A DNA stretch of 64,000 bases from Betaproteobacteria bacterium (GTDB lineage: Bacteria > Pseudomonadota > Gammaproteobacteria > Burkholderiales > Casimicrobiaceae), in NCBI GenBank assembly GCA_016861105.1, contig BOKS01000001.1, forward strand, positions 682,001 through 746,000. Reading direction: 5' to 3'. Positions 47,760 through 57,452 of this stretch are shown here, piece after piece; positions within the stretch are counted from its first letter, which is position 1; every line of letters begins with the position of its first letter. The translations under genes were made by a program, and so were the position numbers. Under the pieces are notes generated by a model, which was given only the letters and a program-made list of their open reading frames with translations, made no database searches and was not told the DNA's origin.

Positions 47760-48488
47760 ATGAAGAAGACGCTCGCCACGATCGCCGCCGCGCTTGCGCT
47801 CGCCGGCGCCACCGCCGCCCACGCCCGCGACCAGGACTACACGGTCGACTTCAACCTCGCCTACCTGCTCGGGACGACGCTCGCCGACGCGCGCGCCGCC
47901 GAACGGCAGTCGCCGGCGACCGTGCCGTCGGGCAGCGCGAGCGCCGCCGCGGACCGGGCCTACGTCGCTCCGTTCAACCGCTCGTACCTGCTCGGCACGA
48001 AGCTCGCCCAGGCAGGCAGCCCGGAAGTGGCCGCCGCCGCGCGCCGCTACACCGGCCAGACGACCACCGGGCTCGCCGAGCGCGGCCGCTACCTCGTGCG
48101 CACCGCGGGTTGCAACGATTGCCACACGCCGGCTTACATGGAGAAGTCGGGCGAGGTCCCCGAACGCGAGTGGCTGACGGGAACGCCGGTCGGCTTCCAG
48201 GGCCCCTGGGGAACGACCTACGCCGCCAACCTGCGCATCCTGTTCGCCAAGGCGAGCGAGCAGCAGTGGCTCGCGCGCGCGCGCCAGCCGATGCGCCCGC
48301 CGATGCCCTGGTTCAACCTGCGCGACATGAGCGACGACGACCTGCGCGCGATCTACGCCTACGTGCGCTCGCTCGGCGCGGCCGGCGTGCCGGCGCCCGC
48401 GTACGCGGCGCCTGGCCAGAAGGTCGACACCCCCTATTTCGTGTTCGTGCCCCAGAACCTGCCGGGACCGCAGGCGCGGGCGCACTGA
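47760..48488 (+). CDS. periplasmic cytochrome c family protein with duplicated N-terminal motif
   Basis: A 242-residue protein with a GAGGAGG site and Sec signal (cleavage after AHA, residue 22). One heme motif CNDCH (about 118-122) is in a cytochrome domain with MRPPMPWFNLRDMSDDDLRA, where Met candidates for the sixth ligand lie. Between signal and heme domain, a 14-residue motif occurs twice: FNLAYLLGTTLADA (31-44) and FNRSYLLGTKLAQA (72-85). The heme domain resembles cytochromes of dehydrogenase complexes. Likely an electron carrier; partner unknown. Confidence 0.82.
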   Translation: MKKTLATIAAALALAGATAAHARDQDYTVDFNLAYLLGTTLADARAAERQSPATVPSGSASAAADRAYVAPFNRSYLLGTKLAQAGSPEVAAAARRYTGQTTTGLAERGRYLVRTAGCNDCHTPAYMEKSGEVPEREWLTGTPVGFQGPWGTTYAANLRILFAKASEQQWLARARQPMRPPMPWFNLRDMSDDDLRAIYAYVRSLGAAGVPAPAYAAPGQKVDTPYFVFVPQNLPGPQARAH

Positions 48489-48511
48489 GGTTTCCGCAGG
48501 AGGACAAAGCC

Positions 48512-49255
48512 ATGGAATACACGCTCGACGACGTCCGCGCCGCACCGACCGCGCAGACAGAACCGGCGCGGAGCGCGCGCCCCGCCGCGCGGCCGCCGCG
48601 CCATGATCTGTACGCCCTGATCCACAAGGCCCTGCGCCTCGCGCTGGCACAGGCGCTCGTGCGCATCGGCCGCCTCGACACCGACGACGACGGCGACGTG
48701 CGGGGTGCGGCGATGGCCGTCCGCGAACTCGTCGAACTGTGCCGACTGCACCTCGAGAAGGAGGAGCAGTTCGTGCACCCGGCGCTCGAGTCCGCCATCC
48801 CCGGCTCGGCGGGGCGCACGTCGCGCGACCACGACGACCACCTGCGCGCGTTCGACCGCCTCGAGGCAGGCGTGCGTGCGGTCGAGCGCTCGACCGGGGG
48901 GCGCTCCGCGGCGGCGGCGGCGCGCCTCTACCGCGACCTCGCGCTGTTCGCCGCGGAGAACTTCGTGCACATGCACGGGGAGGAGGTCGACAACAATGCC
49001 GTGCTGTGGGCGAGCTACTCCGACGAGGAGCTCGCCTCGATCGAGCGGCGCATCGTCGCCAGCATCGCCCCGGCGAAGATGGGCGCGGTCCTGCGCTGGA
49101 TGGCGCCGGCGATGACGCCGGTGGAGCGCGCGGCCTTCTTCGCGAACCTGCGCAGCAAGCTGCCGCCGCCTGCCTTCGCGACGGTGATGAGCGACGTCAT
49201 GGGCGAGCTCGACGCCGAAGCGAAGCGCAAGCTGCTGCAGGCGCTCTCCGTCTAG
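48512..49255 (+). CDS. hemerythrin-like domain protein
   Basis: A 247-residue cytoplasmic protein with a GCAGGAGG site. The N-terminal four-helix bundle keeps a diiron-type His/Glu set: YALIHKALRLAL, CRLHLEKEEQFVHPALE, RDHDDHLRAFDRLE and NFVHMHGEEVDNNAVLW. Such domains bind O2 or sense oxygen, NO or iron. The C-terminal part (APAKMGAVLRWMAPAMTP, FATVMSDVMGEL) is helical and resembles the tail seen in related bacterial proteins. It lies 23 bp after the cytochrome gene, so the two are co-transcribed. Confidence 0.82.
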   Translation: MEYTLDDVRAAPTAQTEPARSARPAARPPRHDLYALIHKALRLALAQALVRIGRLDTDDDGDVRGAAMAVRELVELCRLHLEKEEQFVHPALESAIPGSAGRTSRDHDDHLRAFDRLEAGVRAVERSTGGRSAAAAARLYRDLALFAAENFVHMHGEEVDNNAVLWASYSDEELASIERRIVASIAPAKMGAVLRWMAPAMTPVERAAFFANLRSKLPPPAFATVMSDVMGELDAEAKRKLLQALSV

Positions 49256-49274
49256 CGACGGGAGCGCTCCGCCC

Positions 49275-49310
49275 CGTCCCGCCGTCCCTCCCCCGGGGGA
49301 TGGCGGGACG
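49275..49310. terminator. hairpin after the hemerythrin-like gene
   Basis: A 9-bp perfect stem (CGTCCCGCC 49275-49283 with GGCGGGACG 49302-49310) encloses a second short CCCCC/GGGGG pairing. It lies 20 bp after the stop codon, with no T-run. Probable transcript end of the cytochrome/hemerythrin unit. Confidence 0.5.
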
Positions 49311-49348
49311 GACCCGGCGGTCCGGCGCCGGAATGGCATCATCGCAGG

Positions 49349-49918
49349 ATGCGCGACTGGATCAGGCAACGACTCCCCGGCGAGGACACGCTGAAGGCCC
49401 ACCCCGGGCTGCGCTGGATGGGGCCGTTGCTCCGCCGTCCGTGGCTGTGGCACCTCAACCGCCGGCGCGTGGCGGTCGGCGCGGGGATCGGCGTGTTCTT
49501 CGGATTCCTGATCCCCGTGCTGCAGATCGCGGCGGCGGCCGCGTTCGCGGTCATGCTGCGCGCGAACCTGCCCGTCGCCGCCGCGGCGACGCTGGTCTCC
49601 AACCCCCTCACCTACGCACCCATCGCCGTGCTCGCCTACCAGACCGGCGCTGCCGTGCTCGGCCAGCGCGTCGATCCCAAAGCCGCCGCGGCGCTCTCGG
49701 ACGCGGCGGCCCGCGAGGCCACGCACGCGGCCGCGTCCGTCGGCTGGGTCGAGCGCGCCAAGGCCATCGGCAAGCCGCTGTTCGTCGGCCTGGCGATCTT
49801 CGCGACGGTCGGCGGGCTCGCCGCGTGGGCGCTGGTCCACGGACTGTGGACGCTGGGCGTGTGGCTCAAGCGCCGGCGACGCCGCCGCGCGCGCGCGGTG
49901 CGCGGCTCGCCGGTGTGA
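49349..49918 (+). CDS. DUF2062 membrane protein
   Basis: A 189-residue protein with the DUF2062 pattern: LWHLNRRRVAVGAGIGVFFGFL, PVLQIAAAAAFAVMLRANLP, AATLVSNPLTYAPIAVLAYQ. Three or four membrane helices; C-terminus strongly basic (KRRRRRRAR). Family of unknown function, often encoded near envelope genes. Convergent with asnS. Confidence 0.88.
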   Translation: MRDWIRQRLPGEDTLKAHPGLRWMGPLLRRPWLWHLNRRRVAVGAGIGVFFGFLIPVLQIAAAAAFAVMLRANLPVAAAATLVSNPLTYAPIAVLAYQTGAAVLGQRVDPKAAAALSDAAAREATHAAASVGWVERAKAIGKPLFVGLAIFATVGGLAAWALVHGLWTLGVWLKRRRRRRARAVRGSPV

Positions 49919-49935
49919 CGGTCGGCCGCCTGTCC

Positions 49936-50059
49936 GGAAACGAGGGTCAGACTCGCATTTTCTGACGCAAAGCCCGTTCCCCGGGGAGCGGACGAAAATG
50001 CGAGTCTGACCCTCGTTTCCCGGGGAGCGGACGAAAATGCGAGTCTGACCCTCGTTTCC
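49936..50059. repeat. perfect 27-bp inverted repeat with a tandem third copy
   Basis: Left arm 49936-49962 (core GAGGGTCAGACTCGCATTTT) is exactly complementary to 49994-50020 and again to 50033-50059; the two right copies repeat with a 39-bp period. The structure fills the 145-bp gap between convergent DUF2062 and asnS genes, so it can form a long hairpin and act as a two-way terminator. It resembles dispersed extragenic repeats of Betaproteobacteria. Either right copy can pair with the left arm. Confidence 0.8.
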
Positions 50060-50063
50060 TCGT

Positions 50064-51464
<1,401 letters not shown>

Positions 51465-51539
51465 CGGGATCCTGGCGGGCGGTTCGGCGCTGGGCGCGAA
51501 CCCGCTATTCTATCGGCCCGCCCCCGTCCCGCCGCCCCC

Positions 51540-52538
51540 ATGCTCGACGCCTCCGTCACGCCCCGCGCCATCGTGCGCCGCCTCGACGAGTTCGTCGTCG
51601 GACAGGACGCGGCGAAACGCGTCGTCGCCGTCGCCGTCTGGACGCACTTCCGCAAGATCGCGCGCTCGAGGGCGCAGGGTCTGCCACTCGAGAAGAGCAA
51701 CGTGCTGCTGATCGGCGCGTCGGGCACGGGCAAGACGCTCACCTGCGACACGCTGGCACGCATCCTGGGCGTGCCGTTCGTGACCGCCGAGGCGACCTCG
51801 CTCGCGCAGAGCCGCTACGTCGGCGACGAGATCGAGGCGATGCTGCAACGGCTGGTCGACAAGGCCGGCGGCGACGCGGCGCGGGCCGGCCGCGGGATCG
51901 TGTTCATCGACGAGATCGACAAGCTGAAGGCCGGCGGCGGCGGCGACGCGCGCGCGCTGTCCGGCGAGTCCGTGCAGCACGCGCTGCTCAAGATCATGGA
52001 AGGCGCGCAGGTCCGCCTCGGCGACGGCCGCTACGTCGACACGAGCGAGGTGCTGTTCATCTGCGGCGGCGCGTTCGTCGGGCTCGACCGCATCCTCAAG
52101 GACACGCACGGCTACGGCTTCATCGCCACCTCGTCGAAGGAGAGCCGCCAGATCCTCGAGCGTCTCAACGCGCGCGTGAAGCCGACGGACCTGTTCACCT
52201 ACGGCCTGATCCCCGAGTTCACCGGACGGCTGCCGGTGATCGCACGCTTCGACGAGCTGTCGAAGCCGACGCTCGTGCGCATCATGACCGAGCCGCGCAA
52301 CGCGCTCTACCGGCAGTTCCGCGACCTGTTCGCCGCGGAGGGCGTCGAGCTCGTCGTCGAGCCACGCGTGTTCGAGCAGATCGCGGAGGTCGCGCTCGAG
52401 TACAAGACCGGCGCACGCAGCCTGCGCGGAATCTTCGAGGAGCTGATGTCGCCGGTGCTCTTCGAGCTGCCCGAGCGCGCCGGTGCGCGCCGCGTCACGT
52501 TCGTCTCGCTGTTCGCCGAGCCGGCCTGGCAGGCCTGA
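51540..52538 (+). CDS. ClpX-like AAA+ ATPase lacking the N-terminal zinc domain
   Basis: A 332-residue unfoldase-type ATPase. Walker A GASGTGKT (59-66), Walker B IVFIDEID (120-127), pore loop RYVG (92-95), ALSGESVQHALLKIMEGA, sensor region LIPEFTGRLPVI and sensor-2 GARSLRGIFEEL match ClpX. The zinc-binding domain (about 60 residues) that recruits adaptors is missing; the protein begins at the AAA core. The ClpP-contact loop, IGF in E. coli ClpX, here reads GYGF (191-194). No clpP or lon is adjacent, so this is probably a paralogue with specialised substrates. Confidence 0.85.
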   Translation: MLDASVTPRAIVRRLDEFVVGQDAAKRVVAVAVWTHFRKIARSRAQGLPLEKSNVLLIGASGTGKTLTCDTLARILGVPFVTAEATSLAQSRYVGDEIEAMLQRLVDKAGGDAARAGRGIVFIDEIDKLKAGGGGDARALSGESVQHALLKIMEGAQVRLGDGRYVDTSEVLFICGGAFVGLDRILKDTHGYGFIATSSKESRQILERLNARVKPTDLFTYGLIPEFTGRLPVIARFDELSKPTLVRIMTEPRNALYRQFRDLFAAEGVELVVEPRVFEQIAEVALEYKTGARSLRGIFEELMSPVLFELPERAGARRVTFVSLFAEPAWQA

Positions 52539-52554
52539 CGCGCGCAGCGACTCG

Positions 52555-52989
52555 TCAGCGCTGCAGCGTGCCGCGCGTGCGCGCCAGCCGCGCATCGACG
52601 GCCGGCAGGATCGCCCCGAGCGGTGTCGCGGCCAGTGCCAGCCCCGCCGCGACGCCCAGCACGTCGTCGCGCATGTCCGCGTACGAGAAGGTCCGGTATC
52701 CGGTCCATCCCTGCAGCACCTCGAGGCCGATGCCGAGCGCGCACAGCGCGGCGGCGGTGGCGATCCACGGGACGCCGCGCCGCCGCAATTGCGCGAACCA
52801 GAACGCGAGCCAGGCGTACGCTGCCGCGTGCGCGACGTCGAGGTCGCCGAGCTCTGCCGGGGGCAGGGGATCCGGCGTCAGGGAGAGGTAGACCACGAGC
52901 GCCACGCATGCCCAGCCGATCGCGCGCCACAGGCGCGGGAAGGCGAGCCGTGGCGCGGTGGAAGGGTGCTTCGCCGGCTCCGGACGCAT
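52555..52989 (-). CDS. VanZ-like membrane protein
   Basis: A 144-residue protein with four hydrophobic helices and the VanZ-like pattern: YLSLTPDPLPPAEL, DLDVAHAAAYAWLAFWFAQL, ALGIGLEVLQGW and SYADMRDDVLGVAAGLA. Members are small membrane proteins of unknown function. ATG at 52989 is preferred to a GTG six codons upstream. Tail-to-tail with the ClpX-like gene (16-bp gap). Confidence 0.85.
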   Translation of the reverse strand: MRPEPAKHPSTAPRLAFPRLWRAIGWACVALVVYLSLTPDPLPPAELGDLDVAHAAAYAWLAFWFAQLRRRGVPWIATAAALCALGIGLEVLQGWTGYRTFSYADMRDDVLGVAAGLALAATPLGAILPAVDARLARTRGTLQR

Positions 52990-53052
52990 CGCCGCGCAAG
53001 CGTACACCGCGGCCGCCCGCGCGGGCAGTCCGCAGGCCGGTACGCGTTTCCT

Positions 53053-53916
53053 TCAGCGCGCGTCGTTGAGCCTCCAGTCGTAGTCGAGATGCCGGATCGG
53101 CGCGGCCTTCGCCCGCAGCCGCGCGCGACCGGCCTCTTGCGTCGCGAGCAGGTCCGCGTAGCGCTCGCCGACGTCGGCGACGTCGGCGTACCCGCTCGCT
53201 CCGAGGAACGACGTCCGGCCGTGCCGGAAGTCCTCGCCGTACCACGCGAAGATCGGCGACAGCTCGAGCGTGCCGCTGGCCGGATCGTAGCGATTGCGCG
53301 TCCGGTCGGCCATGAAACGGCGCATCAGCGTCTCGAGCTGCTCGTCGAGCCGCGTGGCGACGAGCGCCCGCTCGCCCAGCATCGGGCAGCCGATCGACGC
53401 GCAGTTGACGGCGACGTGCACGCGCGGCTCGTCGAAGACGCCCGCGGCACGCAGCAGGCCGTGCTCGATGCCGTCGAGGTGCTCGCGCCGGCCGAGCAGC
53501 GTGAAGAAGCGGTCCTTCCACGGGTTGCCGATGACCGTGCCGAAGTCGCGGATCGACGCGAGGCGCGGATAGCGCGTCAGGACCTTCTCGACGGTGAACG
53601 CGTTGTACGCGTTGGCGAGGAACGCGAACTGCTGCGCCTTCGTCCAGCGCGCGTATTCCCGCGGGTCCACGCGCGACAGCGTGTCGAGGTAGGCGCGCAG
53701 CGCCGGCCGGTCGGCCGCGAAGCCGCGATAGTCGACGCGTGAGCTGGCGGCATCCGGTGCGAGGCGGACGTGCCGCGCCAGCAGCGCATCCCAGGCCGCG
53801 TGCGCGTGGTCGAACGGCGGCTCGGCGGCTCTCCCCGGCGCGGCGACTGCGAGCAGGACGCAAAGCATCCCCGGCGCAGCGAGCCGCAGCAAGGGAAACC
53901 GGCAGGAGTGCGGCAT
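53053..53916 (-). CDS. DUF547 secreted protein
   Basis: A 287-residue protein with Sec signal (LLRLAAPGMLCVLLAVAAPGRA, cleavage near residue 30). DUF547 blocks: QQFAFLANAYNAFTVEKVL, SIRDFGTVIGNPWKDRFF, VHVAVNCASIGCPML and LSPIFAWYGEDF. The Asn/Tyr/Asn and Cys-containing motifs look like a conserved site, but no function is established. It is upstream of and on the same strand as the VanZ-like gene. Confidence 0.88.
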   Translation of the reverse strand: MPHSCRFPLLRLAAPGMLCVLLAVAAPGRAAEPPFDHAHAAWDALLARHVRLAPDAASSRVDYRGFAADRPALRAYLDTLSRVDPREYARWTKAQQFAFLANAYNAFTVEKVLTRYPRLASIRDFGTVIGNPWKDRFFTLLGRREHLDGIEHGLLRAAGVFDEPRVHVAVNCASIGCPMLGERALVATRLDEQLETLMRRFMADRTRNRYDPASGTLELSPIFAWYGEDFRHGRTSFLGASGYADVADVGERYADLLATQEAGRARLRAKAAPIRHLDYDWRLNDAR

Positions 53917-53973
53917 GGGGCGGGCGTGGTGCGCGAAGGCGACCGCGATGGGTCGCTTGGCGCCGCCCGGAGC

Positions 53974-54918
53974 TTACGAGCCGCCGCCGGCGACGAGCGC
54001 GGACACGGCCGGGGCGTGGCGGGCGTCGAAGGGGTGCCGGTCGGTGCGATACAGCGCCAGCACCTTGCGCACGTAGGCCTGCGTCTCGGCGAACGGCGGG
54101 ATGCCGCCGTGCCGGTCGACCGCCTTCTCGCCCGCGTTGTAGGCTGCAGCGGCGAGCACGACGTCGCCGCGGTAGTACGCGAGCAGGAAGCGCAGGTACG
54201 CGAGCCCGCCCTGCACGTTCTGCCGCGGGTCGTAAGGGTCGCGCACGTTGAAGCGCTCGGCGGTCTCCGGGATCAGCTGCATCAGGCCGCGCGCGTCCTT
54301 CGGCGAGCGGGCCTTCGGATCGAAGTTCGACTCCACCGCGATGACGGAGAGCGCGAGGCGCGGATCGACGCCGAAGCGCGGCGCGAGCCGGTCGACGAGG
54401 TCCGCGATCTGCCGCTTCCAGCGCGGGAGGTCGGCGAACGGGTCGGGCTCGGGCGCGGCGGCTGCCGCGGGCGGCGGCGCGGCGATCTCGACGACCGGCT
54501 CGGGCGGTCCCCACGCGAGCGGCGGGACCGCGGGACGCAGGCAATCGGGCGGGTCGGGCGCGGTGCTCCGCATGAGCGCGAGCATCGCCTTCGACTGCGC
54601 GTGCCCGGTGTGCGCCGCCCAGGCGAACATGGCCACTGCGCGCGCGTCGTCGCGCGGCACGCCGCGCCCGTTGGCGAGCATCCAGCCCAGCGCGTACGCG
54701 GCATCGGCGTCGCCGTCGCGCGCCGCCTCGCAGTACAGCGCGGCCGCGCGCGCCGCGTCGCGCTTCACGCCCTCGCCGTGCTCGTAGGCGCGTGCGAGCA
54801 GCGTGCGCTGCCCCGGCGCCGCGAGCGCGCCTTCGCCGGCCACCATTGCGATGCACGCGGCCGCGGCGAGGAGCCGCAGGGCAACGGCGCGCTTCGGCGG
54901 TGCGGTTGTGGACGACAT
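53974..54918 (-). CDS. lytic transglycosylase with Sel1-like repeats
   Basis: A 314-residue exported protein. Signal at residues about 10-34 (AVALRLLAAAACIAMVAGEGALA), then two Sel1/TPR-like repeats (LARAYEHGEGVKRDAARAAA, LGWMLANGRGVPRDDARAVA), a Pro/Ala linker, and a C-terminal SLT domain (about 170-300) with catalytic Glu in LALSVIAVESNFDPKARS, GLMQLIPETAERFNV and AAAAYNAGEKAVDRHGGIPP. It would cleave peptidoglycan glycan strands in the periplasm. Start MSSTTAPPKRA at 54918. Confidence 0.9.
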   Translation of the reverse strand: MSSTTAPPKRAVALRLLAAAACIAMVAGEGALAAPGQRTLLARAYEHGEGVKRDAARAAALYCEAARDGDADAAYALGWMLANGRGVPRDDARAVAMFAWAAHTGHAQSKAMLALMRSTAPDPPDCLRPAVPPLAWGPPEPVVEIAAPPPAAAAAPEPDPFADLPRWKRQIADLVDRLAPRFGVDPRLALSVIAVESNFDPKARSPKDARGLMQLIPETAERFNVRDPYDPRQNVQGGLAYLRFLLAYYRGDVVLAAAAYNAGEKAVDRHGGIPPFAETQAYVRKVLALYRTDRHPFDARHAPAVSALVAGGGS

Positions 54919-55086
54919 CGATCGACGACGGCGGGCGGGTCCGGGACGCGGATGATGCGCGAGCGCACGCGGCGCCGCAATACGCAGCGTCCCGCCGTCC
55001 GGCGGACGCGTCCGGCGCCTGTGCGCTGGCACGGCGGTGCGCTTCGCGGCATCATGCGCATCCCGCCCCCTGCCTCCGCGCCCGCC

Positions 55087-55761
55087 ATGCTCCGCTTCTA
55101 CTACAGCCTCGCACCGAATCCAATGAAGGTCGCGCTGTTCCTCGAGGAGGCCGGCCTCGCCTACGAGGCGATTCCGGTGGACACGCGCAAGGGCGAGCAG
55201 CACGCGCCGGCGTTTCGCGCGATCAACCCGAACGGCAAGGTGCCGGCGATCGTCGACGGGGACGTCGCGGTGTTCGACAGCGGCGCGATCCTGCTCTACC
55301 TCGGCGAGAAGACCGGCAAGTTCATGCCGCCGGCCACGCCGGCGGCGCGTGCCCCGCTGCTGTCGTGGATGTTCTTCGTCGCGTCGGGCCTCGGACCGTT
55401 CTGCGGGCAGGCCGTGCACTTCGAGAAGTACGCGCCGGAGAAGCTGCCCTACGCGCAGAAGCGCTACCTGTTCGAGGCGCGCCGCCACCTGTCGATCGTC
55501 GACGCCCGCCTCGCGTCGCGGCGCCACATGCTCGGCGACGACTACACGATCGTTGACATGAACGTCTGGGGCTGGGCACGCCTCGCGCCGTTCGTGCTCG
55601 GCGACGAGGGTGCGTGGACGTCGTTCCCGAACCTCAAGCGGCTGGTCGACGAGATCACCGCGCGGCCCGCCGCGCAGCGCGCGCTGGCCCTCAAGGAGCG
55701 GCACGCGTTCAAGACCGAGATGGACGACGAGGCGCGGCGGGCGATGTTCCAGCATCTCTGA
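55087..55761 (+). CDS. glutathione S-transferase family protein
   Basis: A 224-residue protein with N-terminal thioredoxin-like domain (MLRFYYSLAPNPMKVALFLE, INPNGKVPAIVDGDVAVFDS, ILLYLGEKTGKF) and C-terminal helical domain (ARRHLSIVDARLASRRHMLG, YTIVDMNVWGWARLA). The NPxKVxLxLEE/NPNGKVPAI pattern fits the bacterial nu-class-like GSTs. The frame is open a little upstream (ATG 55051), but 55087 fits the fold start. Confidence 0.88.
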   Translation: MLRFYYSLAPNPMKVALFLEEAGLAYEAIPVDTRKGEQHAPAFRAINPNGKVPAIVDGDVAVFDSGAILLYLGEKTGKFMPPATPAARAPLLSWMFFVASGLGPFCGQAVHFEKYAPEKLPYAQKRYLFEARRHLSIVDARLASRRHMLGDDYTIVDMNVWGWARLAPFVLGDEGAWTSFPNLKRLVDEITARPAAQRALALKERHAFKTEMDDEARRAMFQHL

Positions 55762-55927
55762 CCCCGCCCCGCTGACCCCGCACCCGAGGCTTCGCGCAGC
55801 GCTGGCCATCCGGCGGCAATGACGGCGGGATAAGACTTCGGGATCGCCGCAGCGGCGACCGGGCCGCCCGGCCCGCCGGCTGCTTGGCGGCCCGCTGCAC
55901 AGCGGTGGGCGACGAGCCCGAAAACGC

Positions 55928-55956
55928 TTGACTGCACAATATGCCATTGGTATATT
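55928..55956 (+). promoter_or_regulatory. strong sigma70 promoter with palindromic operator
   Basis: TTGACT (55928-55933), 17 bp, TATATT (55951-55956): the best promoter in the window, in the only clearly AT-rich patch of a 296-bp gap (55762-56057), which otherwise shows nothing. A near-perfect palindrome, AATATGCCA-T-TGGTATATT (55938-55956, arms matching at 8 of 9), covers the minus-10, so a repressor site is likely. It points to the secreted Fn3/PKD protein at 56058. Confidence 0.65.
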
Positions 55957-56057
55957 TGTGCTGCACACCGGGCACAACGCCCCGAAGGCGCACGAACAAG
56001 AACTGGTGAGCAGGATCGGCGGGATCCGTCCCCGTCCGTTGCACCATTTCTCGTCCG

Positions 56058-57356
56058 ATGCCCGGTCTTCCGCCCGGCGCGCCCGCACGCGCGCGCGCTT
56101 CGTCGCACCCGCACCCGCTCCCGCAGTCCCTGCAGGCCCCTGCCGGGCGCACCGTCCCGCCGGCCGTTGCGCGCGCATCCCCGCCGCGGTCGCCTGCCTG
56201 GCTCGCGCTCGCCGCCGGCGCCGTGCTGCTGGCGTGGGCGCTGGCGGCGCAGGCCGCCAGCGTCGGTCTCGCCTGGGATCCGGTCCCGAGCACGGCCCTG
56301 CGCGGATACATGGTCTACTACGTGCCCGCCGGATCGGGCACGCTCACGCAGCCCGTGCAGTCGCCCGCAGTGCGCCTCGACGTCGGCAACCGCACCACCC
56401 ACACGCTGTCGAACCTCGCCGCCGGCACCACCTACCAGATCGCGGTGACGGCCTACGACGCGTCCGGCGCCGAGAGCGCGTTCTCCAACGTCGTCAGCTA
56501 CACGACACCGGCGGCGAGCGTGCCGCCGGTCGCGCGATTCTCGGCCAGCACGACGTCCGGCACGGCGCCGCTGGCGCTCAACTTCGTCGACGAGTCGACC
56601 GGCACGATCAGCGGCTACGCGTGGACGTTCGGCGACGGCACGACCAGCACGGCGCGCAACCCGGCGAAGGTCTATTCCAGCCCGGGCACGTACACCGTGA
56701 GCCTCACCGTCGCCGGTTCCGCCGGAAGCAACACGCTCACGAAGAGCGGCTACGTGACGGTGAGCGCGCCGCCGCCCTCCGGAGGCTCGGACGGCACGGT
56801 GCTCCTGTCGCAGGACTTCGCCGGCACGAGCCTGGCCGGCTGGCGCGTGCAGGACGACGGCCTGTCCTACCAGCGCTCGCGCTGGCTGGTCAGCGGCGGC
56901 GAGCTCGCGCAGCTCAACGAGACCTACGGCGGCAGCACGGCCACCGCCGACCTCGCCAAGCCCGGCACCTACCTCCTCTACGAGGGCGGCGCCACCTGGG
57001 CCGACTACCGCCTGCGCTTCCGCATGCGCGGCGCCGACGACGACGCGATGGGCGTCATGTTCCGCGTGCGCGACGGCAGCAACTACTACCGCTTCTCGTG
57101 GGACAAGCAGCGCGCCTACCGGCGCCTGGTCAAGAACGTCGGCGGCACCTTCACGCTGCTCGCCTCCGACAGCGTCCCCTACCAGCAGAACCGCAACTAC
57201 GACGTCGAGGTCGTCGTGCAGGGCTCGACCATCGAGGTGTGGATCGACGGCGCGCGCATCTTCCGCGTCACCGACGGCGCGCACCCGCGCGGCAGCATCG
57301 CCTTCTACACCTGGGCGCAATCGGGCGCGTACTTCGACAACCTCGTCGTGCAGTAG
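56058..57356 (+). CDS. secreted Fn3-PKD protein with C-terminal lectin-like domain
   Basis: A 432-residue exported protein. A long basic N-region precedes the signal helix (WLALAAGAVLLAWALAAQAA, about 48-67). Domains: fibronectin type III (about 68-150, VGLAWDPVPSTALRGYMVYY), PKD (about 155-240, YAWTFGDGTTSTARNPAKVY), and a C-terminal jelly-roll similar to DUF1080/laminin-G-like carbohydrate-binding domains (about 248-432, ASVGM-like WADYRLRFRMRGADDDAMGV, VEVWIDGARIFRVTD). No catalytic domain or sorting signal is visible. Probably binds an extracellular glycan or matrix. Preceded by a strong regulated promoter. Confidence 0.82.
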   Translation: MPGLPPGAPARARASSHPHPLPQSLQAPAGRTVPPAVARASPPRSPAWLALAAGAVLLAWALAAQAASVGLAWDPVPSTALRGYMVYYVPAGSGTLTQPVQSPAVRLDVGNRTTHTLSNLAAGTTYQIAVTAYDASGAESAFSNVVSYTTPAASVPPVARFSASTTSGTAPLALNFVDESTGTISGYAWTFGDGTTSTARNPAKVYSSPGTYTVSLTVAGSAGSNTLTKSGYVTVSAPPPSGGSDGTVLLSQDFAGTSLAGWRVQDDGLSYQRSRWLVSGGELAQLNETYGGSTATADLAKPGTYLLYEGGATWADYRLRFRMRGADDDAMGVMFRVRDGSNYYRFSWDKQRAYRRLVKNVGGTFTLLASDSVPYQQNRNYDVEVVVQGSTIEVWIDGARIFRVTDGAHPRGSIAFYTWAQSGAYFDNLVVQ

Positions 57357-57452
57357 CGGCACGGGCGCGGCGCATCTCCATCGCCCGGACGACGCGCGTC
57401 GGTCGATCTGGAGGCGAGGGGCCGCGCGCGGCCGGCAACCCCGCCGACGGCG

